Part shown: one piece after another, positions 6,729 to 14,191 of the stretch
Numbering within the stretch: position 1 is the first letter of the stretch
Layout: each line of letters starts with the position of its first letter
Assembly (NCBI GenBank): GCA_934454435.1
Contig: CAKSGA010000045.1
Location: 1-19,297, forward strand
Length of the DNA stretch: 19,297 nucleotides
Reading direction: 5' to 3'
Source of the DNA: an uncultured Oscillospiraceae bacterium
Lineage (GTDB): Bacteria > Bacillota > Clostridia > Oscillospirales > Ruminococcaceae
Position numbers and translations under genes: made by a program
The notes under the pieces: generated by a model
What the model saw: the letters and a program-made list of their open reading frames with translations, nothing else
Told to the model about the DNA's origin: nothing
The model's database searches: none

Positions 6729-7886
6729 TCACTTTATGTTTCTGATATTTGAAAGGCGCTCCAGTGCGGCGTTGAGCGTTTCGTCCTGTTTTGCGAAGTG
6801 CAGGCGGACATATCTGTTCTCGGGTTCACGGAAGAAGCTGGAGCCCGGCACGGCGCCGACTCCGACATTTCTTGCAAGGTCCTCGCAGAATTCAAGATCG
6901 CTCTTGTAGCCGAATTCTGAGATATCCACCATAACGTAATATGCGCCCTGGGGAACATTGTGTACCAGACCTATGCGGTCAAGTCCGTCCAGGAACAGCC
7001 TGCGCATATGGGTGTACTTGTCCTTGAGCCACTTGTAGTAGTCGTCACCGAACTTCAGACCGACCACCGCAGCCTCCTGCAGCGGAGCCGCAGCGCCGAC
7101 CGTCAGGAAATCATGCACCTTGCGGACACGGTCGCCGACCTGGGGCGGTGCGATCACGTAGCCCAGGCGCCAGCCGGTTATGCTGTAGGTCTTGGAAAGG
7201 GAACTGCAGCAGATGGTGCGCTCCCTCATGCGGGGGAGGGTGGAGAAGTAGATGTGCTTGTACGGCTCATAAACTATGTGCTCGTAAACCTCATCAGTGA
7301 TGACCCAGGTGTCGTATTTCTCGGCGAGGTCAGCGATTATCTGGAGCTCTTCACGGGAAAAGACCTTTCCGCAGGGGTTGGAGGGATTACAGAGGATAAG
7401 CGCCTTGGGGTGCTGTCTGAATGCGTTTTCGAGCACGTCTGCGTCAAAGTTGTACTCCGGCGGGACCAGCGGTACGTATATCGGCTCTGCACCGGATAGG
7501 ATAGCGTCAGCGCCGTAATTTTCATAAAACGGCGAGAATACTATGACCTTATCCCCGGGGTCAGTGACTGCGAGCATAGCCGCCATCATCGCTTCGGTGC
7601 TGCCGCAGGTGATGGTGACGTCACGGTCAGGGTCTATCTCGTAGCCCATGAAGCGGGTCTGCTTGGCTGCGACTGCCTCACGGATATCCTGGGCGCCCCA
7701 TGTGGTCGCATACTGGTGGAAATCCTCCCTGGTGACCTGTGCAAGACGGTCAAGTATCTCCTTTGGCGGTTCAAAATCCGGGAACCCCTGGGACAGGTTC
7801 ACAGCCCCGTACTGGTTTGATATTCTTGTCATGCGGCGAATGACCGAGTCGGTGAAACCCGCAGTTCTTGTTGAAAGCTGGCTCAT
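6729..7886 (-). CDS. Class I/II PLP-dependent aminotransferase
   Basis: A 385-residue cytoplasmic aminotransferase of normal length for fold type I. The N-terminal AVNLSQGFPDFEPP motif, YATTWG, CNPSNPCGKVFS and ITDEVYEH are typical. K232 in SSLSKTYSITGWRLGY is the PLP-binding lysine, and the arginine near the C-terminus (NRYVRLHFA) should bind the substrate carboxylate. The N-terminal motif is shared with the kynurenine/YbdL-type group; E. coli YbdL prefers methionine. The start has AGAGGT 8 nt upstream, just after the stop of the FAD oxidoreductase gene (10-nt gap), so the two are co-translated. Downstream of metNIQ, a role converting a 2-oxoacid such as 4-methylthio-2-oxobutyrate to methionine, or the reverse, is plausible but inferred. 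Confidence 0.92.
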   Translation of the reverse strand: MSQLSTRTAGFTDSVIRRMTRISNQYGAVNLSQGFPDFEPPKEILDRLAQVTREDFHQYATTWGAQDIREAVAAKQTRFMGYEIDPDRDVTITCGSTEAMMAAMLAVTDPGDKVIVFSPFYENYGADAILSGAEPIYVPLVPPEYNFDADVLENAFRQHPKALILCNPSNPCGKVFSREELQIIADLAEKYDTWVITDEVYEHIVYEPYKHIYFSTLPRMRERTICCSSLSKTYSITGWRLGYVIAPPQVGDRVRKVHDFLTVGAAAPLQEAAVVGLKFGDDYYKWLKDKYTHMRRLFLDGLDRIGLVHNVPQGAYYVMVDISEFGYKSDLEFCEDLARNVGVGAVPGSSFFREPENRYVRLHFAKQDETLNAALERLSNIRNIK

Positions 7887-7896
7887 GCTGTACCTC

Positions 7897-9261
7897 TTAT
7901 TTCAGATATGATATGTGGTCGTTGAGAATGTGCCTGCCGTCCAGGGCAGTCTTGATGGAACGCATCACGTCAAGGTTGTCCGGGGCAGTGGCGGAAAGGA
8001 AATACGGGCGCTTCGCAATTCCTATGCCGTGCTCTCCGGAGGTAAGCCCGCCCAGGGAGTACGCATAGTTGTAGATAGTGGTCATGTTTTCGTGGAGCTC
8101 CTTTGTCCACTGCTCCTCGGTGCGGTCGCCACGGACTATGCACAGATGCACGTTTCCGTCTCCGGCATGACCGAAAGCCACCATCTGCATGCCGGTCCTG
8201 GCTTCCGTTTCATGGACGAACTTTATGAACTCCGCAGTGCGGTTTATCGGCACTACAAGGTCTACCGGCTCCTGCTCGCTTACGGCTTCCACAGCCTTTA
8301 CAAGACAGCCACGTATCTTCCAGATATCCGCAGCCTTTGCCGGGTCGTCAAGGGTGATGAAGTCCAGTGCGCCAGCCTTGAGAGCGACTTCACGAACCAG
8401 CTTCGCACTGCTGAGAACTTCCTGTTCACGCCCGTCAAAGGTCAGGATAATGTATGCTCCTGCTTCGGGGGTGGGGAATTTCAGCCCTGTGAATTTCTCG
8501 CCGAGCTCGATAACGGTGCGCTCGGTGAACTCTATCGCAGTGGGGTTTGCGTTTGCACGGATTATGCTGAGCACACCGGCGATACCTGCGTTGAGGTCCG
8601 CAAAGGGGACCACCACAGAAAGCGACATTTCAGGCTTCGGGACGAGCTTCAGAATGCACTTCGTAATGACTGCGAGGGTTCCCTCGGAGCCAATTATCAG
8701 GTGCTTCAGGGAGAGTCCGCTGGCGTCCTTGACGTTCTTTGTGCCTGCGGTTATCACACGTCCGTCAGCGAGAACCAGCTCCAGTCCACGGACGTAGTCC
8801 CGGGTGACGCCGTACTTTACAGCACGCATTCCTCCGGCGTTTGTGGAGATGTTGCCGCCGATGGTGGCGGTCTTTTCGCCCGGGTCCGGGGGATAGAACA
8901 GTCCCCTGGACTCCACAAGCTTCTGGAAGTCCTGGAGCACAACGCCCGGCTCAACAACTGCCGTGAATGTCCCCTCGTCTATTTCAAGCACCCTGTTCAT
9001 CTGTGAGAGGTCCAGTATTATGCCGTTGCCGTGGGGGACTGTAGAGCCCACAAGATTAGTCCCTGCGCCCCTTGGCGTTACGGGAATGCCGTTCTCATAA
9101 GCGTACTTCATCACTGCGCTGACTTCCTCAGTGGACTTCGGGAACACCAGCGCCGCCGCCGTGCCCTTCAGCCTGCCGAGGGTGTCGGAAAGGTACTTGT
9201 CCCCGATGCCGCCAATCTTTACCCTGGACGGATCCTTTATTATATTCAGAAGCTCCTGCAT
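7897..9261 (-). CDS. GlcD-like FAD-binding 2-hydroxyacid oxidoreductase
   Basis: A 454-residue FAD enzyme of the glycolate oxidase GlcD / D-lactate dehydrogenase family. The N-terminal FAD_binding_4 domain (~35-215) has TPRGAGTNLVGSTVPHGNG and the diphosphate-contacting GGNISTNAGGMRAVKYG. The C-terminal FAD-oxidase domain has VAFGHAGDGNVH and LTSGEHGIG, whose histidines are conserved in the family. It oxidises a 2-hydroxyacid to a 2-oxoacid; the electron acceptor is unknown, as no GlcE, GlcF or EtfAB gene is nearby. The ATG at 9261 follows GGAGGT by 8 nt; an in-frame TTG at 9276 overlaps that site and is rejected. It lies downstream of metQ, with a terminator-like hairpin between them, and 10 nt before the aminotransferase. 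Confidence 0.9.
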   Translation of the reverse strand: MQELLNIIKDPSRVKIGGIGDKYLSDTLGRLKGTAAALVFPKSTEEVSAVMKYAYENGIPVTPRGAGTNLVGSTVPHGNGIILDLSQMNRVLEIDEGTFTAVVEPGVVLQDFQKLVESRGLFYPPDPGEKTATIGGNISTNAGGMRAVKYGVTRDYVRGLELVLADGRVITAGTKNVKDASGLSLKHLIIGSEGTLAVITKCILKLVPKPEMSLSVVVPFADLNAGIAGVLSIIRANANPTAIEFTERTVIELGEKFTGLKFPTPEAGAYIILTFDGREQEVLSSAKLVREVALKAGALDFITLDDPAKAADIWKIRGCLVKAVEAVSEQEPVDLVVPINRTAEFIKFVHETEARTGMQMVAFGHAGDGNVHLCIVRGDRTEEQWTKELHENMTTIYNYAYSLGGLTSGEHGIGIAKRPYFLSATAPDNLDVMRSIKTALDGRHILNDHISYLK

Positions 9262-9278
9262 TGCTATTACCTCCAATG

Positions 9279-9343
9279 AAAAAACGGAACTCAGGCACGC
9301 CTGCGGTGATCAGACGACCGCCGCAGACGGCACTGTAATTCCG
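9279..9343 (-). terminator. Terminator-like hairpin between metQ and the FAD oxidoreductase gene
   Basis: On the minus strand, an outer CGGAA/TTCCG stem (9339-9343 with 9285-9289), a CAG/CTG step and an inner CTGCGG/CCGCAG stem (9321-9326 with 9301-9306) form a long imperfect hairpin. TTTTTT follows (9279-9284), then the FAD gene ribosome binding site within 10 nt. No separate promoter for the downstream pair is visible, so this may be a partial terminator or an attenuation point. Confidence 0.6.
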
Positions 9344-9366
9344 AATTAAGAATTAAAAATTCCGAA

Positions 9367-10278
9367 TCAGTTTAATGTCCATGCCGGAACGAAGAAGCCC
9401 TTGAACTCGTTGTTGTAAATGTCGATGGTGTCCTGGGTCTGGTAAGCCTCAACTATGCGCTTGTAAACGGGGTTCTCAGCGTCCTCGGTGCGTACTGCGA
9501 TCAGGCAGTAGTAGCTGTTGTCAGCGTACTCGCTCTCCTTGTAGATGGCGTCGTCTGCGGTAAGACCGCTGTCGAGGGCGTAGTTGCCGTTGATTACTGC
9601 AAGGTCAACATCGTCGATAGCGGTGTAAACCAGGTTTGCGTCCATCTCAACTAAAGTGATGGGGACCTTGTATTCGGTGATATCGCTCTTCTCAGGGGAG
9701 GCGCCAGCCTCGGGGTCGATGGTGAAGAAGCCTGCGCTCTCGAGGAGCTTCAGTGCTCTGCCCTCATTGGTGACGTCGTTCGGAACTGCGATCTTAAGGC
9801 TTTCGGCTGCGAGAGCGTCCTCGATCGTGAGCCCCTTTGAGGTATAGATGTTCATTGCAACGATGTAGGTGTCGCCGATGGCGGTGATATCGTAGCCGTT
9901 GGTAGCGACATCGTTGTTGAAATAAGCGTGGTGCTGGAATGCGTTCATGTCGATCTCACCGCTGTTGAGCGCATCGTTCGGGATATTGAAGCTGGTGAAC
10001 TGTACGTATTCAAGGTTGATTCCCTCGGGAGCGAGCTTTTCCTTGATGGGGTTCCAGATGTCCTCGTAAACATTGCCGGTCAGACCGATCTTTACGGTAA
10101 CGGGGTTCTCCGGGGAGTAAGCGGTATCGGAGCTTTCAGCGGCGCTGCTGTCAGCGGCGGAATTTCCTGCGTCTGAGCTGCTGTCAGCGGTGCTGTTGTT
10201 TGAATTGGAGCATGCGGTGAGAGATACCGCTGCGAGTACTGCTGTGAGGGAAAGTGCGAACTTGTTTCTGATAGACAT
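9367..10278 (-). CDS. metQ: MetQ/NlpA family substrate-binding lipoprotein
   Basis: A 303-residue extracellular lipoprotein that delivers substrate to the MetNI transporter. Residues 1-23 are a signal peptide with lipobox LTAC. A Ser/Asn/Asp/Ala-rich linker runs to ~55. The NlpA domain follows: VTVKIGLTGNVYEDIW, then DMNAFQHHAYFNN, IAVPNDVTNEGRAL and AVINGNYALDSGL, all matching conserved MetQ motifs. The start has AAAGGAG 9 nt upstream. It is third in the metNIQ gene order, 61 nt after metI. Methionine (L or D) is the usual ligand, but related NlpA proteins bind other compounds, so the exact substrate is inferred. Confidence 0.92.
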   Translation of the reverse strand: MSIRNKFALSLTAVLAAVSLTACSNSNNSTADSSSDAGNSAADSSAAESSDTAYSPENPVTVKIGLTGNVYEDIWNPIKEKLAPEGINLEYVQFTSFNIPNDALNSGEIDMNAFQHHAYFNNDVATNGYDITAIGDTYIVAMNIYTSKGLTIEDALAAESLKIAVPNDVTNEGRALKLLESAGFFTIDPEAGASPEKSDITEYKVPITLVEMDANLVYTAIDDVDLAVINGNYALDSGLTADDAIYKESEYADNSYYCLIAVRTEDAENPVYKRIVEAYQTQDTIDIYNNEFKGFFVPAWTLN

Positions 10279-10339
10279 TGTTTTATTCTCCTTTGAATAT
10301 GTTTAGTTGTTTCGGTCGGCTTCTTTGCCATTGACCGGT

Positions 10340-11020
10340 TTATTTTTCTGCTTTCTTTGCGATGATGTTGCCGATGATCTGTATTATCTGGACGATGACC
10401 ACAAGTACGACCACTGCCGCAACGATTATATCGTAGTTGTTGCGCTGAACGCCCTGTACGTAAGCGAAGTTGCCAAGTCCGCCCGCACCGACAGCGCCTG
10501 CCATTGCGGTGAGTCCCACAAGGTTGATGAGCGTTATCGTAATGCCCCTGGACAGTGCCGGTATACTCTCACGGAGATACACCCGGAAGATTATGCCGAA
10601 CTTCGAGCAGCCCATGGACTGAGCCGCTTCGATCAGCCCGGGATTTACGCCTGCCAGGGCCGCCTCAGCCTGTCTTGAGAAGAACGGGACAGTCCCGACG
10701 ATGAGCGGGAATATAGAACCCACAACGCCGATGGAGGTACCGCAGATTATTCTTGTGAGCGGTATCAGCAGGAACAGCAGGATAATGAACGGAATGGAAC
10801 GCAGCAGGTTTATAATGACGTCCAGAATGCGGTAGAGTGTGGGGTTTTCCGCCAGACCGCCCTTTTTTGTGACTGTCAGCAGAATGCCCAGCGCCATTCC
10901 TATTACCATGATGAACAGCGTTGAAATGCCGGTCATCTCCAGCGTTTCTACTGTTGCCTTTCCAAGCTCCGGGAGCTTTTTCAGGACGTTTGGCATGATG
11001 TTTTCAAAGAATTCAGGCAC
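10340..11020 (-). CDS. metI: MetI-type ABC transporter permease
   Basis: A 226-residue inner-membrane permease, typical length for MetI, with about five transmembrane helices. The cytoplasmic coupling loop EAALAGVNPGLIEAAQSMGCSKFGI contains the EAA motif that docks onto MetN. The ending (RNNYDIIVAAVVVLVVIVQIIQIIGN) is characteristic of the family. The start is GTG at 11020, preceded by GGAGGT 8 nt upstream, and overlaps the metN stop by 8 bp, showing translational coupling. Confidence 0.94.
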   Translation of the reverse strand: MPEFFENIMPNVLKKLPELGKATVETLEMTGISTLFIMVIGMALGILLTVTKKGGLAENPTLYRILDVIINLLRSIPFIILLFLLIPLTRIICGTSIGVVGSIFPLIVGTVPFFSRQAEAALAGVNPGLIEAAQSMGCSKFGIIFRVYLRESIPALSRGITITLINLVGLTAMAGAVGAGGLGNFAYVQGVQRNNYDIIVAAVVVLVVIVQIIQIIGNIIAKKAEK

Positions 11021-12047
11021 TTGCGAGCACCTCCACTCCTACATTGATATCGCAGAGATATCTGACGGCTTCACGGATATCGTTCTCGCTGCCGTCTGCA
11101 ATGACGACAAGTCCGCCGATGGGGTTGTCGCCGATTATCTCGATACTGCCGAAGATGATGTTGAGGTCGATGTTGAACTTGCGTGAAATAGTGGAAACAA
11201 GAGCCTCGCAGGCGCTCCTTTCAAGGTACTTGAAGCGGAGTATCTTCTGCCCGGGCCTGAGCTGAACCACGGGGGAGTTTTCCTCCAGCAGCGTGTTTAT
11301 TCCGCTCAGGCAGGATGTAGTGTCAACGAATGACCGTGTGACGTCCTCGTGCGGGTTGGCGAATATCTCGAATACATCGCCCTCTTCGACCACTCTGCCG
11401 TTCTCCATGACTGCTGCACGGGAGCATATCTCTTTCACGACGTTCATCTGATGTGTTATCATCACGATCGTAAGACCCAGCTTTGCGTTGAGGGAGCGCA
11501 GCAGCTTCAGAATGGACTCCGTAGTCTGCGGGTCGAGCGCCGATGTCGCTTCGTCGCACAGTAATATCTCCGGGTCGCTGGCGAGCGCCCTTGCGATAGC
11601 TACACGCTGCTTCTGGCCGCCGGAAAGCTCCGATGGGTAAGCGTTGGACTTTTCAGCGATACCGACCAGCTCAAGCAGCTCCATAGCTTTTTTTCGGAGC
11701 TCGCTGCGGCTCATTCCGCTGTGGCGTATCGGGAAGATGACGTTGTCCATGACCGTCCTTGAAGCAAAAAGGTTGAAGTGCTGGAATATCATTCCGATCT
11801 TTTTGCGCTGTCTGCGGAGCTCTGCTCCACGGAGGGCGGTTATGTCCCTGCCGTTTATCAGCACCCTTCCGCTGTCGGGACGCTCCAGCAGGTTGATACA
11901 GCGTACCAGCGTGGACTTTCCTGCGCCGGAAAATCCGATTATGCCGAATATCTCTCCGTCTTTTATTTCAAGTGTAACGTTGTCCGCCGCATTGAATTCC
12001 CTGCCGGCGTTGACGTAGGTTTTCGTTATATTTTCCAGGCGTATCAT
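11013..12047 (-). CDS. metN: MetN-type ABC transporter ATP-binding protein with NIL domain
   Basis: A 344-residue ATPase that powers MetNI(Q) import at the cytoplasmic face. Walker A is GFSGAGKST (38-46), the Q-loop is IFQHFNLF, the ABC signature is LSGGQ (141-145), Walker B is ILLCDEATSALD (~161-172) and the H-loop is MITHQM. Residues ~265-344 form the C-terminal NIL (ACT-like) domain, which in E. coli MetN binds methionine and shuts transport down (trans-inhibition). The start has GAGGTG 5 nt upstream. It is the first gene of the operon, behind a 5' leader of roughly 215 nt that holds a short upstream ORF. Confidence 0.95.
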   Translation of the reverse strand: MIRLENITKTYVNAGREFNAADNVTLEIKDGEIFGIIGFSGAGKSTLVRCINLLERPDSGRVLINGRDITALRGAELRRQRKKIGMIFQHFNLFASRTVMDNVIFPIRHSGMSRSELRKKAMELLELVGIAEKSNAYPSELSGGQKQRVAIARALASDPEILLCDEATSALDPQTTESILKLLRSLNAKLGLTIVMITHQMNVVKEICSRAAVMENGRVVEEGDVFEIFANPHEDVTRSFVDTTSCLSGINTLLEENSPVVQLRPGQKILRFKYLERSACEALVSTISRKFNIDLNIIFGSIEIIGDNPIGGLVVIADGSENDIREAVRYLCDINVGVEVLASA

Positions 12048-12076
12048 CTGTTCACCTCAAAACTCGGTCGTTTGCC

Positions 12077-12160
12077 CGGAGCTTATGCTCCGTCTGCTTT
12101 CGGGCTGCCCTGGCTTCAGGCTGTCTGACCGGAGGTAATACCAGTCATCTGCCCGAAAGC
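12077..12160 (-). promoter_or_regulatory. Structured met operon leader RNA with pairing arms over the uORF end
   Basis: On the minus-strand transcript, GCTTTCGGGC (12151-12160, the last codons of the uORF) pairs perfectly with GCCCGAAAGC (12096-12105). Smaller hairpins lie between the arms. A second hairpin, CGGAGC-ATAA-GCTCCG (12092 to 12077), follows and ends in GGGC, which could compete for the GCCCG arm. A ribosome translating the uORF would open the first stem. No S-box or T-box consensus was seen. Confidence 0.5.
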
Positions 12161-12219
12161 ACCTGCATTCGTCCGAAGCGGAAGTTCCTGCGCAGAAGCT
12201 GTGTGAATATCGTGCCCAT
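12145..12219 (-). CDS. Short upstream ORF (candidate leader peptide) of the met operon
   Basis: A 24-codon ORF in the metN 5' leader, reading MGTIFTQLLRRNFRFGRMQV then LSGR and a TGA stop. AAAGGAGACGGAG ends 3 nt before the ATG, with the AGGAG core about 9 nt upstream, a site as good as that of any gene here. The peptide is basic (five Arg) with one internal Met (codon 18) and no run of a single amino acid. Its last codons form one arm of a 10-bp stem in the leader, so its translation could influence downstream expression. It ends 97 nt before metN. Function is inferred from position only; it could also simply be a small protein. Confidence 0.6.
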   Translation of the reverse strand: MGTIFTQLLRRNFRFGRMQVLSGR

Positions 12220-12240
12220 GAACTCCGTCTCCTTTCTTTT

Positions 12241-12259
12241 GCCTATCTTTCCTATAGGC
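12241..12259 (-). promoter_or_regulatory. Hairpin/palindrome just upstream of the uORF ribosome binding site
   Basis: Minus strand GCCTAT (12254-12259) pairs with ATAGGC (12241-12246) around a 7-nt loop, immediately after the expected transcript start. CCTATAGG within it is also a palindrome. It could be an operator or a 5' stabilising hairpin. Confidence 0.4.
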
Positions 12260-12338
12260 TTTATGTTAGAATTATATCATCTATTCACCAGTTTGTCAAT
12301 AGGTTTTTTAGTACTCATATTAATTTTATAGGTTTTAT
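12254..12338 (+). repeat. Three ATAGGTTTTAT-like direct repeats around the met promoter
   Basis: Copies at 12254-12264 (ATAGGCTTTAT), 12299-12309 (ATAGGTTTTTT) and 12328-12338 (ATAGGTTTTAT), on the same strand, flanking the promoter. Candidate regulator half-sites; the regulator is not identified. Confidence 0.45.
12271..12299 (-). promoter_or_regulatory. Perfect-consensus sigma-A promoter of the met operon
   Basis: Minus-strand TTGACA (12294-12299), exactly 17 nt, then TATAAT (12271-12276). Such a strong promoter in front of a structured leader suggests control by repression or attenuation. Confidence 0.9.
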
Positions 12339-12391
12339 ATCTTTTGCAGTATTATTTGAAAAAAGTTTGTGCAGAAATCACAAATACTATA

Positions 12392-12432
12392 CATGCAGAA
12401 ATCCCGCAGACGGCATTGAAACCGTGTGCGGG
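12392..12432 (-). terminator. Rho-independent terminator of the cardiolipin synthase gene
   Basis: Minus-strand CCCGCA (12427-12432) with inner ACGG pairs with CCGT and TGCGGG (12403-12408), followed by ATTTCTGC, a modest T-tract. It begins 7 nt after the stop codon. GCAGAAATC occurs twice just beyond it (12371-12379, 12395-12403). Confidence 0.7.
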
Positions 12433-12439
12433 AGTGTAT

Positions 12440-14020
12440 TTATATAAGCGGTGCGATGGCTTTCATAATGAATCCGGTGAGCTTGGTTATCAGTTTTTCG
12501 TGCTTTATCGTGTCATAGGTGACCTTACGGCACTTATCAAGGGTCTGCTGAAAATCCTCTTCGATATGCGGGATGCAGTTGGTGTCGTACATGTATGCTG
12601 CGCACTCGAAGTGATGGTACAGGCTGCGGTAGTCCAGGTTGATGGTCCCGACTACGGCTTCCTTTGAGTCGCTGACGAAAACCTTTGCGTGAACGAACCC
12701 CGGGGTGTATTCGTATATCTTCACGCCGGAGTCCAGCAGACGGCGGTAATGCGTCTTTGCCAGGGCGTAAGCCGCTTTCTTGTCAGGAATACCCGGGAGT
12801 ATGATCTTTACGTCCACCCCACGCTCTGCGGCGAATTCCAGAGCCGTTTCCATCACGCCGTCAAGCACCAGGTAGGGGGTCATGATGTGGACGTATTCAG
12901 TCGAACGGTCAAGGATATCCATATAGACACGCTCGCCGGGCTTTTCGCTGTTGAGGGGGCAGTCGCCGTAGGGAATGACGTAGCCCCGGGCTTCCGGGAT
13001 ATCTTCCCCATGCTGTTCGACATAAACGCCGAAATCCGGCTTGTACTCCGTGATGTTCCACATTTGCAGGAACAGCATGGTGAAGCTGCGCACAGCCTCT
13101 CCACGTACCATTATTGCTGTGTCTTTCCAGTGCCCGAAGCGTTCCCTCTCGTTTATGTATTCATCGGCGAGATTTACGCCGCCGGTGAATGCGACCCTGC
13201 CGTCTATCACAACGATCTTGCGGTGGTCACGGTAGTTGTAGTGCGTGGACAGGAACGGCGTGAGCGGCGCAAAGACCTTGCAGTTTATCCCGAGTTCATG
13301 GAGTTTTTTCGGGTAGTTACGGGGCAGCAGGGAGAATTCGCAGGTGCCGTCGTACAGTACCCGCACCTCGACGCCCTTGCGTGCCTTTTCTGCGAGGATC
13401 TCCAGCACCTCGCCCCACATTATGCCCTCGTCGATGATGAAGTATTCCAGGAAGATGAACTGTTCCGCTTTTCTGAGCTGCTTCAGAAGCTCTGCGAATT
13501 TCTCCTCGCCGGAGGGAAAGTACTTTACGTCCGACCCTGCAAAGACAGGGCGGCAGCCGTTGCGCTGAAGATAGCTGCACAGCGAAGCCCCTCCGGGGGA
13601 CTCCTCACGGAACTTCCGCATGACCTCCGGGTCCTGGGGGATAATATCCCGGACGTCGTTTATAAGGTCATCGGTACGTTTTTTCAGAGTCCGGTGTCCG
13701 ATGTCGCTCTGGGTGTAGATGTACAGCATCGAGCCGAAAACCGGCATTATCATAATTATTATCAGCCATGTGACCTTTGATGACGGGTCCATCCGGCTGT
13801 TTATCAGAACCAGCACCATGAAAGCGCTGAACGCCATAGAAAACCCGTAGTAGTGCGGGATGAACTCCTTGAAGATATTGTATACTACAACGATGAACGC
13901 TATCTGGACCAGCAGCATGAGTACTACCAGACCAAATCTGCTGAACAGTGCATAGACCAGTCCCCTGTGACCTTTTTTCAGCAGGTGCAGGGTCTTGCCC
14001 CTGACCTTTCCGTTGCTCAT
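12440..14020 (-). CDS. cls: Cardiolipin synthase (phospholipase D superfamily)
   Basis: A 526-residue membrane enzyme that joins two phosphatidylglycerols into cardiolipin and glycerol. The N-terminus carries about three hydrophobic helices (~27-49, 58-74, 84-102), more than the two typical of ClsA. Two HKD motifs follow: HRKIVVID (H266, K268, D273) and HAKVFVSD (H444, K446, D451), each with the downstream GG/GT-N element (FTGGVNLADEY and VGTINLDYRS), so both catalytic halves look intact. The ATG at 14020 follows AAGGAGGG by 6 nt; an in-frame ATG ten codons upstream is rejected for lack of a site. It is monocistronic, with its own promoter and terminator. Confidence 0.94.
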   Translation of the reverse strand: MSNGKVRGKTLHLLKKGHRGLVYALFSRFGLVVLMLLVQIAFIVVVYNIFKEFIPHYYGFSMAFSAFMVLVLINSRMDPSSKVTWLIIIMIMPVFGSMLYIYTQSDIGHRTLKKRTDDLINDVRDIIPQDPEVMRKFREESPGGASLCSYLQRNGCRPVFAGSDVKYFPSGEEKFAELLKQLRKAEQFIFLEYFIIDEGIMWGEVLEILAEKARKGVEVRVLYDGTCEFSLLPRNYPKKLHELGINCKVFAPLTPFLSTHYNYRDHRKIVVIDGRVAFTGGVNLADEYINERERFGHWKDTAIMVRGEAVRSFTMLFLQMWNITEYKPDFGVYVEQHGEDIPEARGYVIPYGDCPLNSEKPGERVYMDILDRSTEYVHIMTPYLVLDGVMETALEFAAERGVDVKIILPGIPDKKAAYALAKTHYRRLLDSGVKIYEYTPGFVHAKVFVSDSKEAVVGTINLDYRSLYHHFECAAYMYDTNCIPHIEEDFQQTLDKCRKVTYDTIKHEKLITKLTGFIMKAIAPLI

Positions 14021-14067
14021 GGAGTCCCTCCTTCCGGAATTTTGCGACATTATCCGGTATCATGTCT

Positions 14068-14096
14068 ATTGTATCATAAAGTTCCGGGAATGTCAA
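14068..14096 (-). promoter_or_regulatory. Promoter of the cardiolipin synthase gene
   Basis: Minus-strand TTGACA (14091-14096), 17-nt spacer and extended -10 TGA-TACAAT (-10 hexamer 14068-14073), 48 nt upstream of the start. Confidence 0.85.
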
Positions 14097-14101
14097 CGCT
14101 G

Positions 14102-14177
14102 AAAAAATGCCGGCGCCTGATGTGACACGTCCGGGACGGAATTTGTGAATTTCCCGTTTGTGTATCAGGCGCCGGCA
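14102..14177 (-). terminator. Very long-stem terminator after the Hpt gene
   Basis: A perfect 14-bp inverted repeat, TGCCGGCGCCTGAT (14164-14177 read on minus) with ATCAGGCGCCGGCA (14108-14121), encloses a 42-nt loop and is followed by TTTTTT (14102-14107). The loop can itself fold through GGGA/TCCC and GGAA/TTCC pairing. It ends the membrane protein-LOTUS-Hpt operon. Confidence 0.85.
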
Positions 14178-14191
14178 GAGCTTTCAGCCGG

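Noticed and set aside
7915..9006. Long plus-strand open frame (363 codons) opposite the FAD oxidoreductase gene
   Set aside because: It is the antisense shadow of a clear FAD_binding_4 protein, with no ribosome binding site and no recognisable protein features.
12048..12299. SAM (S-box) or T-box riboswitch in front of metN
   Set aside because: Neither the S-box core nor the T-box AGGGTGGNACCGCG sequence is present; the leader instead has a short ORF and simple stems.
12689..13780. Long plus-strand open frame (363 codons) opposite cardiolipin synthase
   Set aside because: The minus strand encodes intact HKD motifs with promoter, ribosome binding site and terminator; the plus frame has no support.
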